Positions 34,054 through 43,500 of a stretch of 64,000 nt of DNA are shown one piece after another. This DNA comes from an uncultured Succiniclasticum sp. (GTDB taxonomy: Bacteria > Bacillota > Negativicutes > Acidaminococcales > Acidaminococcaceae): the NCBI GenBank assembly GCA_905235335.1, contig CAJOKZ010000006.1, forward strand, positions 1 through 64,000. Direction: 5' to 3'. Both the position numbers and the translations under genes were made by a program. Positions within the stretch are counted from its first letter, which is position 1; each line of letters starts with the position of its first letter. The notes beneath the pieces are model-generated. The model searched no databases. It worked only from the letters and a program-made list of their open reading frames with translations, and was not told where the DNA came from.

Positions 34054-35133
34054 ATGAAAAGGATTTTTGCTCTGTTATTCTGTTCCCTGCTGTTGATTCT
34101 TACCGCCTGCGGAGGTCCGGAAAAAAAGCCTGCCGAGCCACAGAAAAAAGCGGAAAAGGCGGAAGCACAGCAAGTACTAAACCTGTTCAGCTGGGCTGAC
34201 AATTTTGACCCTGAGGTATTGGCGGATTTCGAAAAGAAATTCAACTGTAAGATTAACTATGACGTATTCGCCAACAACGAAGAACTTTTGGCAAAGATTC
34301 AGGCGGGCGGCGCCCGGTATGACCTGATCCAGCCAAGTGATTACATGGTCACCACCATGTTAAAGCTCAAGCTGCTCGAAGAACTGGACATGAGCAGAAT
34401 CCCTAATGCAAAGAACCTGATCCAGGATCTTCAGGCACCTGCCTATGATCCAACCGGCAAACACTCCGTAGTATATACCTGGGGCATCACCGGTATCGGC
34501 TATAACAAAAAGTACGTTAAGACACCGCCCACTTCCTGGAATGACCTGTGGAATCCGGCCTATAAAGGCCGCGTAGTGCTGCTGAACGATGTCCGGGAGG
34601 TCATTAGCTTTGCCATGAAGAAGAATGGACATTCCCTGAACAGCGTGGATCCGAAGGATCTGGCCGAGTGCATGAAAGATTTGCGGGCCCTCTCGCCTAA
34701 CATCCTGGCCTATGATACCGATACCATCAAGCAGAAATTCATCGCGGAAGAGGCCTGGATCGGTACCATCTGGAGCGGCGATGCCTATTTCAGCTTCAAG
34801 GAAAACAAGAATATCGGCTTCGTGGTTCCCAAGGAAGGAACCGGTATTTGGGCCGACTGTTTTGCAATCCCCAAAGGGGCCAAGAACAAGAAACTGGCTG
34901 AAGACTTTATCAACTATCTGTACGATCCGAAAGTCAGCGCCAAAAACTATGAATACATTGGTTACAACGATCCCAACCTGAAAGCGGCTCAGTATCACAG
35001 CGAGGAATATAAGAACGATCCGATCCTGAAAACCGCCAGGGACTATATCAAAAACTCAGAATGGACCGATGATGTAGGCGATGCCATTGCACTGTACGAC
35101 CGTTGCTGGACTGAGTTGAAGACCGGTAAGTAA
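34054..35133 (+). CDS. potD: Polyamine-type substrate-binding lipoprotein (PotD family), copy 1
   Basis: This 359-residue lipoprotein has lipobox LTAC (Cys near 19), a Lys/Glu/Ala linker and a PotD-like periplasmic binding domain from QQVLNLFSWADNF (about 40) to the C-terminus DRCWTELKTGK. Core blocks are YDLIQPSDYMVTTM, YTWGITGIGYNKK and EEAWIGTIWSGDAYF (about 232-246), the region that holds acidic polyamine ligands in PotD. It captures the substrate and delivers it to PotB/PotC. A second paralogue follows 200 bases on. The aromatic/acidic pocket differs between the copies, so their substrates may differ. Confidence 0.92.
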   Translation: MKRIFALLFCSLLLILTACGGPEKKPAEPQKKAEKAEAQQVLNLFSWADNFDPEVLADFEKKFNCKINYDVFANNEELLAKIQAGGARYDLIQPSDYMVTTMLKLKLLEELDMSRIPNAKNLIQDLQAPAYDPTGKHSVVYTWGITGIGYNKKYVKTPPTSWNDLWNPAYKGRVVLLNDVREVISFAMKKNGHSLNSVDPKDLAECMKDLRALSPNILAYDTDTIKQKFIAEEAWIGTIWSGDAYFSFKENKNIGFVVPKEGTGIWADCFAIPKGAKNKKLAEDFINYLYDPKVSAKNYEYIGYNDPNLKAAQYHSEEYKNDPILKTARDYIKNSEWTDDVGDAIALYDRCWTELKTGK

Positions 35134-35168
35134 CGACATTCGTTTCAAATGTTTTTCAATTAAATACA

Positions 35169-35204
35169 TGTCCGGGCTGTATCTGTTCTATTACAGCCCG
35201 GACA
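35169..35204 (+). terminator. Perfect intercistronic hairpin between the two potD genes
   Basis: TGTCCGGGCTGT pairs perfectly with ACAGCCCGGACA around a 12-base loop, 35 bases past the potD1 stop. No T-run follows, so it may stabilise the upstream mRNA end or only partly terminate. Confidence 0.6.
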
Positions 35205-35337
35205 TCAAGAACGAAACAATCTTAAATTTACAACAGGCATACCATTGCCTGTCAAAATCAGGAAATTGCTAACGGCCTTACGGGGCGGCATTTCCAAAAC
35301 GGTATAAAAACAAATAAAGAAAAGAGGTTGATACGAT

Positions 35338-36432
35338 TTGAAAAAAAACCGGAACCACATCTTCTTGATGATTCTACTTGTAGTATGCTTCACTTTCGCG
35401 TTGGCAGGCTGCGGCGGAAACGGCGATAAAAAAGCAGCGGCACCGGGGGAACCCGCCAAACAGGGCAAACAGGTGCTCAATATCTACAGCTGGGCCGATT
35501 ATTTTGATCCCCAGGTACTGGCTGAATTTGAAAAAGCCAACAACTGCCGTATCAACTACGATGTGTATTCCAACAACGAGGAACTTCTGGCCAAGATGCA
35601 GGCCGGCGGCGCACAGTTTGATATTATCCAGCCCTCTGATTACATGGTCACCACCATGATACACCTGAACATGCTGGAAAAACTGGATCACAGCAAGCTG
35701 CCCAATATTGAAGGCCTGGTCGACAGCCTTAAGCATCCTGACTATGATCCGAAACAAGAGTTTGCCATCCCCTACGTCTGGGGCATTACCGGCATAGCCT
35801 ATAATAAAAAGTTTGTGAAAGACCCTATCACAAGTTGGGCTGACCTTTGGAAACCGGAATACAAAGGCCATGTGATCCTGTTGAACGATAACCGGGAAGT
35901 GTTCAGTTTGGCACTGAAAAAGATGGGAAAATCTAATAACAGTACAGACCCGAAGGAAGTAGAAGCAGCTTATCAGGAACTGAAAAAGCTAAGCAGCAAT
36001 GTAATGGCCTATGACACGGAAAACAACAAACAGAAGATGATCGCCGAAGAAGCCTGGATCGCCCAGATGTGGAGCGGCGACGCTTCCTTCTGCAACATCG
36101 ACAATCCCAATATTGATTTTTGTGTACCCAAAGAAGGTACCCTGATTTGGGCGGACAATATGGCAATTCCCAAGGGCGCAAAGAACAAGGAACTGGCGCT
36201 GAAGTTCCTGAATTATATCTACGATCCGAAGATCAGCGCCCGGAATTTTAACTATATCCGTCTTCCGAACGCCAACGGAAAAGCGATTCCCATGCAGAAG
36301 AAGGATATCGTGGAAAGCCCCATCCTGAAAAAAGCCAACGGGCAAGCAGACAAAGGCGAGTGGCTCCACGACATCGGGAATGCGATTACGATGTATGACA
36401 AGTTCTGGACTGAGTTGAAGACAGGAAAATAA
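35338..36432 (+). CDS. potD: Polyamine-type substrate-binding lipoprotein (PotD family), copy 2
   Basis: This 364-residue paralogue of the previous gene starts at a TTG (35338) behind AAGAGGTTGATACGA. Lipobox LAGC has its Cys near residue 24. The domain runs from QVLNIYSWADYFDPQ to the same ending FWTELKTGK. Large parts are identical to copy 1 (YDVxxNNEELLAK, QPSDYMVTTM, GAKNKxLA), which shows a tandem duplication. In the acidic pocket copy 2 has EEAWIAQMWSGDASF, where copy 1 has ...IGTIWSGDAYF. It is the last gene of the pot operon, with a long-stem terminator after it. Confidence 0.92.
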   Translation: MKKNRNHIFLMILLVVCFTFALAGCGGNGDKKAAAPGEPAKQGKQVLNIYSWADYFDPQVLAEFEKANNCRINYDVYSNNEELLAKMQAGGAQFDIIQPSDYMVTTMIHLNMLEKLDHSKLPNIEGLVDSLKHPDYDPKQEFAIPYVWGITGIAYNKKFVKDPITSWADLWKPEYKGHVILLNDNREVFSLALKKMGKSNNSTDPKEVEAAYQELKKLSSNVMAYDTENNKQKMIAEEAWIAQMWSGDASFCNIDNPNIDFCVPKEGTLIWADNMAIPKGAKNKELALKFLNYIYDPKISARNFNYIRLPNANGKAIPMQKKDIVESPILKKANGQADKGEWLHDIGNAITMYDKFWTELKTGK

Positions 36433-36465
36433 AATTTCTCCTTCAAGGTACTTGACCAAAGCTTT

Positions 36466-36600
36466 CCCCGACTCCGGCCCATATCTCTCTTTCCCCCTCA
36501 TAAGTAAGTGATCTGCATGCCTTGCAAACGCCAGGCTTCGCTTACCGGCCTTCGTTCCTTACGAAGATACCCTTTTTGAGATATGGGTCCGGGGTTTTTT
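36466..36600 (+). terminator. Large-loop palindrome/terminator ending the pot operon
   Basis: Arms GGCCCATATCTC (36476-36487) and GAGATATGGGTCC (36578-36590) enclose about 90 bases with smaller hairpins (CTTCGT...ACGAAG). GGGG and TTTTTT follow directly. The same CCATATCT/AGATATGG arms and an internal CCTTACGnnGATAC block recur at 46680-46753 on the other strand. Confidence 0.6.
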
Positions 36601-36603
36601 GAT

Positions 36604-36658
36604 TATAGGGGGTGCGACCACAGGATTGTTTATAGGGTCGACCACACACAGAATTGTT
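36604..36658. repeat. Two-unit tandem repeat of 27-28 bp
   Basis: Units 36604-36630 and 36631-36658 both read TATAGGG...CGACCACA...GATTGTT or GAATTGTT, with small differences. It lies in the gap 36433-36837, which has no gene. Confidence 0.6.
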
Positions 36659-36715
36659 TATGTTCCTTAAAAAGGGCATGTTAAATTTGGCCATAACTAT
36701 ATACAGTATGTAAAT

Positions 36716-36756
36716 ACGAAAACAGCGGGAACCTTCCCAGAAAGGTCTCCGCTGTT
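36716..36756 (-). terminator. Terminator of the ThrE-type exporter operon
   Basis: AACAGCGG/CCGCTGTT arms with further inner pairing (ACCTT/AAGGT) are followed on the minus strand by TTCGTATTT. Confidence 0.7.
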
Positions 36757-36837
36757 TAGTTTATTCAGACAATATTAATACAGCAAGGAAAACTACGCAA
36801 AACAGACTTTATCACTCTTTTTCTTTCTCCGGATCTG

Positions 36838-37326
36838 TCACATACAAACCCGATGGTATGGACGTTCCCAATCCCGCTGGCGGGCAATATCCCTTCCGGT
36901 CTTCAGGGCCCGTAATATGCCGGAAACCATCATGATGCCCAACGCAATGGAACAAGCGTCCAGTGCGGCCCCCATCAATGCCTCGCTGCCAAAATTCGCA
37001 TAGTCATTGAGGATATACCGCATCCCCTGATACATGCCGAGCCCGGGAACCAACGGGATGATAGCCGGGATCTCAAATACCGATACCGGCTCTTTCCATA
37101 TGCGGGCAAAAATTTCACTGATCAGGGCAACGACCACCGTAGCCAGAAAATTAGCAGAAAAAGAACGGATAGACAAAGCATCTTTCAATACAATAAAGAC
37201 AATCCATCCAAGACCGCCGATGATGCCGCTGAGCCAGAGGATGCGCTTCGGTCCCTGGAACAGGATACCGAAAGCGACAGTGGCCAGAAAGGCAAAAAGA
37301 AAAGCCGTCACATAATGTATCGTCAT
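36838..37326 (-). CDS. Threonine/serine exporter family, C-terminal half (YjjB/DUF3815)
   Basis: This 162-residue membrane protein has about five membrane segments, with EIFARIWKEPVSVFEIPAIIPLVPG (positions about 68-92) typical of the ThrE C-terminal half. In actinobacterial ThrE both halves are one protein; here they are two genes, as in YjjP/YjjB. ATG 37326 overlaps the stop of the N-terminal half (ATGA), which implies coupled translation and a complex. Members export threonine, serine or, for YjjPB, succinate. The frame is open further upstream to 37524, but that part is inside the partner gene. Confidence 0.87.
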   Translation of the reverse strand: MTIHYVTAFLFAFLATVAFGILFQGPKRILWLSGIIGGLGWIVFIVLKDALSIRSFSANFLATVVVALISEIFARIWKEPVSVFEIPAIIPLVPGLGMYQGMRYILNDYANFGSEALMGAALDACSIALGIMMVSGILRALKTGRDIARQRDWERPYHRVCM

Positions 37327-38159
37327 GGCAGTCCTCCCCAGGTCCATGCCTTCATCGCAAACGCAAGCCCGATGGCGATGGACAGTGCAAACAGGGCCGC
37401 CTCCGCGATGCGGCTGTTGCCGCTCAGCAGATCCCCGGCCATGTAGTCCCGTACGCCGGTGGTAAAGGCCAGCCCCGGCAAAAAGGGCATCAGGGCGCCC
37501 ACCGCCATATTCTCTACCGTACATTCCGGCTGAACCAAATGACAGACCTGCGTGACTACTCCAATAATCAGACCGGCAATAAAGTTTTCCCAGAACGGTG
37601 TCGGATGGAAATTATTCATCATTTTTAGACAGGCCATCGCCAGAAAACCGGTCAGAAATGCTCCGGTAAAATCGTACAGGTCACCGCCCAGCAGCATGCA
37701 GAAACAGGCGCTGCCAATACCTGCCGCAACACACAGTACCGGGTCCCCATAGGGATGGGACAGGGCCAGCCGTTCCTGCAGCCAGTGTTTAGCCTCTTCA
37801 TAGGTCATGTTCCATTGGCGGAAATTATAGGAAAACCGGTTTACATCCATGATCAGTCCCAGATCCGTGGAACGCCAGCGGACACGGAACACACGGCTTT
37901 TGCCGACGGGACTCTCGTCCCCTAATATGATGACGGTAGGAGTGCAGAACACATTCAGGTCATAGTACCCGTAACTTCTGCAGAAGCGCATCATGGTATC
38001 TTCCACACGGCTGGTTTCCGCCCCGCTTTTCAGAAGGAACTTTCCCAGGTCCATAGCCAGATCCATCACCTGGTTCTTCGACATGGGGGAAAGCCCCGGC
38101 AAGGCAGAAGGCTCGGTCTGATTCCGTTTTACGTTAAGTTCGTTTCTTTCTTGCGGCAT
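37323..38159 (-). CDS. Threonine/serine exporter family, N-terminal half (YjjP/DUF1212)
   Basis: This 278-residue protein has a soluble N-terminal domain with the DUF1212 block LKSGAETSRVEDTM (about 42-55), CTPTVIIL and a following set of about five membrane segments. It should pair with the downstream YjjB-type protein to form an exporter of a small amino acid or dicarboxylate. Succinate or amino-acid export would fit a fermenter, but this is inference. The start ATG 38159 lies about 30 bases beyond the stop of a UDG-superfamily gene, so all three may be co-transcribed. Confidence 0.87.
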   Translation of the reverse strand: MPQERNELNVKRNQTEPSALPGLSPMSKNQVMDLAMDLGKFLLKSGAETSRVEDTMMRFCRSYGYYDLNVFCTPTVIILGDESPVGKSRVFRVRWRSTDLGLIMDVNRFSYNFRQWNMTYEEAKHWLQERLALSHPYGDPVLCVAAGIGSACFCMLLGGDLYDFTGAFLTGFLAMACLKMMNNFHPTPFWENFIAGLIIGVVTQVCHLVQPECTVENMAVGALMPFLPGLAFTTGVRDYMAGDLLSGNSRIAEAALFALSIAIGLAFAMKAWTWGGLP

Positions 38160-38188
38160 AAATACCTCTTGTCTTATACGCTAATGGA

Positions 38189-38875
38189 TCACTTACGAAA
38201 CAAGTCCGCTATCGCTGCTTTAAAGCGGTTGGCCCCTCCCATGCTGGGATGCGGCACGCAACTGCAGGGTACACCGAATTTCTTCAATGTGCCGGCAGAT
38301 TTCTGCCCGATGGCCACTACCTGTACATGTGGCAGCAATTCCAGCAACTCTTTTGCATAAACGATACCGACATTTAACTCATTGCCGTCCGGCGTCCGGT
38401 TGGTAAGCATCCCTTCCTCTTTATGGGGGTGGAAGGGAAAAATGTTCCACAGCACCGCGTCAAAGGTCCCCAGATGATGGCGGTGCAAACTTCCCCACAT
38501 CACGGTGGCCGTAGGCTCGTTGAAGCCCAGTGTCTTTTGCGTCCCCTTCAGTAACGGGGATTGCGGGTTACTGGTACGGCGATAGTCCCATGTTCCCAAT
38601 ACTTCTTCCGGGCAAACCTCCGGATGATGTCCCAGCAGGATCCTCTCGCTGGTCATGGCCATGCCGGAAAACCGGCCGCCCTGATACCCCAAACCTTCTG
38701 CAATAAACAGATAGCGGGCCTGCAAACGAAGTTCCAGATACCGCTGCAGGTTATGATAACGAATCTCCGGCGCCTCCGGACCGATATCCAGCCCCGGTTC
38801 ATATTCCCGCCAAGGGTTGAACACCCTGGGCGCGCGATACATATGCAAATGTTTCATAAAAATATTCAGGTCCAT
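38189..38875 (-). CDS. Uracil-DNA glycosylase superfamily protein
   Basis: This 228-residue protein has a UDG-like alpha/beta fold. Residues about 55-70 (YLFIAEGLGYQGGRFSG) match the position of the water-activating motif I of UDGs but lack the usual GQDPY or GEAPG form, reading GLGYQG. Near the C-terminus VPHPSMGGANRF (about 208) matches motif II (HPS). Between them, AVLWNIFPFHPHKEEGM resembles the uracil-pocket Asn region (NxFPF). It is probably a repair glycosylase or a divergent relative of unknown base specificity. The ribosome site before ATG 38875 is weak. First gene of a possible unit with the ThrE halves. Confidence 0.75.
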   Translation of the reverse strand: MDLNIFMKHLHMYRAPRVFNPWREYEPGLDIGPEAPEIRYHNLQRYLELRLQARYLFIAEGLGYQGGRFSGMAMTSERILLGHHPEVCPEEVLGTWDYRRTSNPQSPLLKGTQKTLGFNEPTATVMWGSLHRHHLGTFDAVLWNIFPFHPHKEEGMLTNRTPDGNELNVGIVYAKELLELLPHVQVVAIGQKSAGTLKKFGVPCSCVPHPSMGGANRFKAAIADLFRK

Positions 38876-39078
38876 TTTTTTCCTCTTTTTCCTGAAAAAT
38901 CCGAATCATTTTATATCTGCTGTATGACAATGCCGGTTTGTCACAGGAAAGCCATAATTTTACTGTAACATATTAATAAATCAACAAATGATTTTTTTAT
39001 CCGGTCTGCAACATGTAATTTATTTTATATACCCGTCTTGTCACATTATATCATATCAATATCAGAAAGGGGAGCATT

Positions 39079-39564
39079 ATGAAAAAGACTTTGGCCGCTG
39101 TTGCGGCATTCCTTGCTTTATGTTCCACAGCTGTCGCCGGACCACCGCCCAGACCTTACAACAGTCAGCGCGTCCATGTTTCCCCGTCCCACCGGATGCA
39201 CACGCCCACCGGAAACCGGGTCCGCATGACACCTGTCCACGGTCAGACCGGGCCTGTAGGCGGACGCATGTCCTCCATGCCCAACAGCTATCATCACGAA
39301 AGGCTGTCATCAGGCCATGTGCATGTTCATCCTTCCCATGCAAGCGTCTACGCACGCCCCTCCATGCCGCCCCATCGCTACTACCGATCCGCACCGCCGC
39401 CCCACTGGCGTTACGGTGGTTATTACAGCGGTCATTACTGGAGGTCTTACAATTACGGTACCGTCTGGTTCGGAGCGCCCATGGGCTGGTACGGATATCC
39501 CTGGTACGGATATTACAGGGGCCGCCACGGCCATCCGCGGCTCCATGTCGGCTTCTGGATCTGA
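39079..39564 (+). CDS. Exported His/Tyr/Gly/Pro-rich protein
   Basis: This 161-residue protein has a clear signal peptide (MKKTLAAVAAFLALCSTAVA). The mature part is of low complexity: many His (SSGHVHVHPSHASVY, HHERL), Met/Pro/Arg, then a Tyr/Gly/Trp-rich C-terminal half (RYGGYYSGHYWRSYNYG, GWYGYPWYGYY). There is no recognisable domain. Such composition suggests metal binding (Cu, Ni or Zn through His/Met) or a structural or adhesive envelope role; this is inference. ATG 39079 has AGAAAGGGGAGC upstream. It stands alone between divergent genes, and its strong biased composition explains the long shadow frames over it. Confidence 0.7.
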   Translation: MKKTLAAVAAFLALCSTAVAGPPPRPYNSQRVHVSPSHRMHTPTGNRVRMTPVHGQTGPVGGRMSSMPNSYHHERLSSGHVHVHPSHASVYARPSMPPHRYYRSAPPPHWRYGGYYSGHYWRSYNYGTVWFGAPMGWYGYPWYGYYRGRHGHPRLHVGFWI

Positions 39565-39628
39565 TGCGCTGGATCTTTTTAGGATTTCGCCGAATTTTTA
39601 TATATAATATTGGATATTATCAACTTTT

Positions 39629-40387
39629 CTACTGTACGCCAATCCTGACTGCCAGTATTCCCAGATACTCTTTCATCGAAACTGCCGTTTTTCGCAAGGC
39701 ATCCGCCGACGGGGTAAACGCAAAAACATCCGGTTCAAATCTCAAATCTGTCTTGTAGTCTGTCGGATACGGAACCGCCTCCATACCTTCCCGGGCAAAG
39801 ACCAATATCGATCTGGGCATATGATATGCAGATGTTACAAGTATTACCTTTCGGATGTCACGCTCTATGCACAGCTGCCTGATAAACCTTGCATTTTCCA
39901 CGGTATTTCGGCTCTTCGCTTCTTTCAGTATAAATTTTTCGTCCATTCCACATGCTTTTAAAAGCCGGCAGGCAATATCCGCTTCTGTCCCTGCGTACGC
40001 AAATACCTGACCTCCTGACAGAATAACCGGCAGATGTAGCCACTTATGTAATCGCAATACCATCAAAACACGGTTGGCCCCATCCGCGGAGACCTGCCCT
40101 TCCCCATCAAAATCCGGCACACCACCACAAGTCCCACCACCCAGCATGACGATAGCCCCGGCAGACCGAAGTTCATTCATTGAAGGTCGCGGATATGTAT
40201 CCTCCAACGTCTTTGCCAAATGATCACTGACCGCAGGAATACTAATCAGATAGATCAATATAGAAACCAGCAACAACCCAATATTTTTATTTGTTCTTTT
40301 TCCGAACCAATACATAGTCAGCAGTATCAGAATGAACAAACCCGGAGGCAGAATCCAGGCATACAGTAATTTCACAAGATACAGCAT
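39629..40387 (-). CDS. DUF218 (YdcF/ElyC/SanA-like) membrane protein
   Basis: This 252-residue protein has two N-terminal membrane segments (about 9-26 and 35-52) and a DUF218 domain from about residue 75. The family blocks are AIVMLGGGT, VILSGGQVFAYAGTEADIA, ESRNT-type KSRNTVENA and VTSAYHMPRS (about 188). E. coli ElyC and SanA affect envelope integrity and peptidoglycan or polysaccharide synthesis at the membrane. The exact reaction is unknown. It is a single gene whose 3' end faces the His/Tyr-rich protein gene. Confidence 0.87.
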   Translation of the reverse strand: MLYLVKLLYAWILPPGLFILILLTMYWFGKRTNKNIGLLLVSILIYLISIPAVSDHLAKTLEDTYPRPSMNELRSAGAIVMLGGGTCGGVPDFDGEGQVSADGANRVLMVLRLHKWLHLPVILSGGQVFAYAGTEADIACRLLKACGMDEKFILKEAKSRNTVENARFIRQLCIERDIRKVILVTSAYHMPRSILVFAREGMEAVPYPTDYKTDLRFEPDVFAFTPSADALRKTAVSMKEYLGILAVRIGVQ

Positions 40388-40438
40388 ACTCTATCCTTCT
40401 TTCACTTGAACCCAGAACAGCCAGTATAGCAGAAAACG

Positions 40439-40472
40439 GTAAAACCTCCTTTAAAAAAAGGATTTTTTACCG
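40439..40472. terminator. AT-rich bidirectional hairpin
   Basis: GGTAAAA/TTTTTTACC arms with inner TCCTTT/AAGGA pairing lie between two minus-strand genes; on the minus strand the hairpin is followed by GTTTTC. It probably ends the transcript of the large activase gene. Confidence 0.55.
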
Positions 40473-40538
40473 TAATATAACGAACTTTTCTTTTGGACCT
40501 CATAACTGCACAGAAAGAATACCGAAAGGATCTATTTT

Positions 40539-40565
40539 TCCTGCAGGACGGTTCGTCCTGCAGGA
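40539..40565. repeat. Perfect palindrome with 12-bp arms
   Basis: TCCTGCAGGACG and CGTCCTGCAGGA are perfect arms around GTT, 21 bases after the activase stop codon. Each arm itself contains the 8-bp palindrome CCTGCAGG. There is no T-run on the minus strand. Confidence 0.7.
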
Positions 40566-40585
40566 CAGATCAAGATTTGCTATAC

Positions 40586-43500
40586 CTATGCCAGTCCGTC
40601 TTCCGCACTTTCTGCCGGCGCTGCCATATGCATCCCCTCCGGACATTTTTCCTTTGCCACGGAAAGCATCAGTTTCAGGCGGTTCAGCTGATTCACTTCC
40701 GATGCCCCAGCGTCGCAGTCCATGGCCACCAGATTGGCATCCCCATAACTCCGGCGGATTTCCCGGAACACACCTTTACCTAAAATATGATTGGGTAGAC
40801 AGGCCCAGGGCTGCAGGCACACCACATTGCGCACCCCCTCTTCCATGAGCCTGGTCATTTCGCCGGGCAGTAACCAGCCTTCCCCGGCCATGTTACCCAG
40901 GGATACGTGGTGTGCCGCCAGTTCGGCAATCTTGTAGATGGAAATGGGCGCGGTGAAATGTTTCGACTTGGCCAAGGCTTTCCGCATGGGATCCATGAAG
41001 AAGTCCGCTACCCGGATGAACATCTGGGCGCCCACCTTGTTCAGCCAGCTGCCATCCAAAATGTCATGGCGGGTGATGCCGTCAAAGGCCATGTACAGTA
41101 GGAAGTTAGCCAGTTCGGGCATGACCACTTCCGCCCCCTCCCTTGCCAGCACCTTTTCCAGATGGTTGTTGGCCACGGGATGGTATTCTACCAGAATCTC
41201 GCCCACAACACCGACCTTCGGTTTCCACAGGTTAGGTACCAAAGGGATGGCATCAAATTCTTTTACTAAATTCTGTATCGTTTTACGGTATTGCAGGAAA
41301 TTACCGTTGTCCAGCTCGTCTTTGCATTTTTTCAGCCATTTTTCGTACAGCCGGTCCGTGGAACCGGGGATCAGCTCGTAGGGCCGCATGCGGTTGGTAA
41401 CGTTCTGCAGCAGATCCCCATAGATGATGGCCTTTGCCACATCCTTGAATCCTGAGGGATTCAACCGGAACGCATCCTGCTCCAGCCCCCAGCAGGCGAA
41501 AACAGGCACCTGTGGATACCCTGCGTTCCGCAAGGCACGCCGCAACAGGTTCATGTAGTTGGTGGCCCGGCAGGCGCCGCAGGTCTGGAACAATACGATG
41601 CTGGTATGATCAGGATCGTATTTTCCGCTTTTAATTGCCTGCAACATCTGGCCGATGACTACAATGGCCGGGTAGCACATATCGTTCTGTACATACTGCA
41701 AGCCAAGGTTGATGGCCTCTTCTTTTGGCGTTTCCGGAATGACCACTTTGTAACCGTACCGGTTCAGTACGTGGGTCACCAAGTTGAAGTGAATCGGCGC
41801 CATCTGAGGAGCCAAAATCGTATGTGTCTCCTTGCAGTCACGGGTGAAGAAGGCTCGTTCTTCCATCACCAGCGGCTGGTAGTCCGGCACATGTCGGCGT
41901 GACAGCACCGCCAGCAGGGAACGGAGGCGGATACGGGCCGCCCCCAGGTTGCTGACTTCATCCAGCTTGATCATAGTGTACAGACGCTGGTGCCCTTCCA
42001 TAATCTCACGCACCTGGTTGGTGGTGATGGCATCCAGCCCACAACCAAAGGAACTGAGTTGGATCAGGTTCACTTCCGGGTGGGAGGCCGCAAAACTGGC
42101 CGCGTGGTACAGCCGGGCATGGTAGCTCCACTGGTTCACGATGGACAGTTCATCTTTCGGTGTATCCATATGATATACGGAATCTTCCGACACGATGGCC
42201 AGATTGTAGGACTGGATCATCTCCGGAATGCCGTGGTTGATCTCCGGATCCAGATGATAGGGTCGGCCTACCAACAGGATAACCGGGATGTTTTTTTCTT
42301 TGCTGATTTGTAAAATTTCTTTCCCTTTTTGACGGACGTCTTCCCGGTACTGTTCCAGTTCTTTGTAGCCGGCTTCCATGGCTTCTTTGATTTCACTGGC
42401 CGGAATATTTTCTGACACGAAGGCCTCCGTAAGCCGAAGGTACATCTTCTTTGGATCGTTAATGGGCAGAAAGGGTTCCATGAACTTGATGTCTTCGTTC
42501 CGCAACACATCCATGTTGTTACGGATATTTTCCGCGTAGGAAGCCACCACCGGACAGTTGTAGTGATTTCCTGTACGGTTCACCTCATCTTCCATATTGT
42601 ACGGCAGGCAGGGATAGAATATTTTCTTTACACCTTTTTCCACCAAGTCCATCACATGGCCGTGGACCAGTTTGGCCGGATAGCACAGTGAATCTGACGG
42701 TATAGTGGACATGCCCTTGTAGTAGACCTGTGCAGAAGATTTGCCCGACAACACCACCTCATAACCCAGCTTAGTGAAGAAAGCGGCCCAAAAGGGGAAA
42801 TCCTCATACATATTCAGCACACGGGGGATGCCAATGCGGCCGCGTTTTGCATTTTTCAACGGCTCGCAACGGAACACGCGCTCGTATTTGTATTCATAAA
42901 TATTGGGTGCCTTATTGGTGTTTTTCGGTTTGCCCTCACCCCGTTCACAGCGGTTCCCGGTAAAATATCGACCGCCATCAGGAAAGGTCTGCATGGTCAC
43001 CAGACAGTGATTGCCGCAACCATTGCAACGGTAAGATTTAGTGGTAACGGTGAAATTTTCCAGTTCTTCCGCTTTCAACACGGAAGAAACAGGACGGGAG
43101 ACTGCAGCCTTTCCTTCACGCAATGCAATCGCCGCCTCCTGTTCTGTCTGCTCCAAAGACAAAATCGCGGCACCGTAGGCTCCCATAAGCCCTGCAATAT
43201 CCGGACGGATAACGTCCATGCCCAACAGCTTTTCCATATTACGGAGCACAGCGTTATTGTAGAAAGTACCTCCCTGGACCACGATGTGATCCCCTAATTC
43301 CCTCGTATCCTTCAGCTGCATCACTTTAAACAGGGCGTTCTTGATGACGGAAAGGCCTATGCCTGCAGAAATATCCGCCAGAGGCGCCCCTTCTTTCTGG
43401 GCCTGTTTGACCCGGGAATTCATAAACACCGTACAGCGTGTTCCCAGATCCACAGGGGTCTTACTGTCCATAGCCTTGTCCGCAAATTCAGAGGCGGTCA

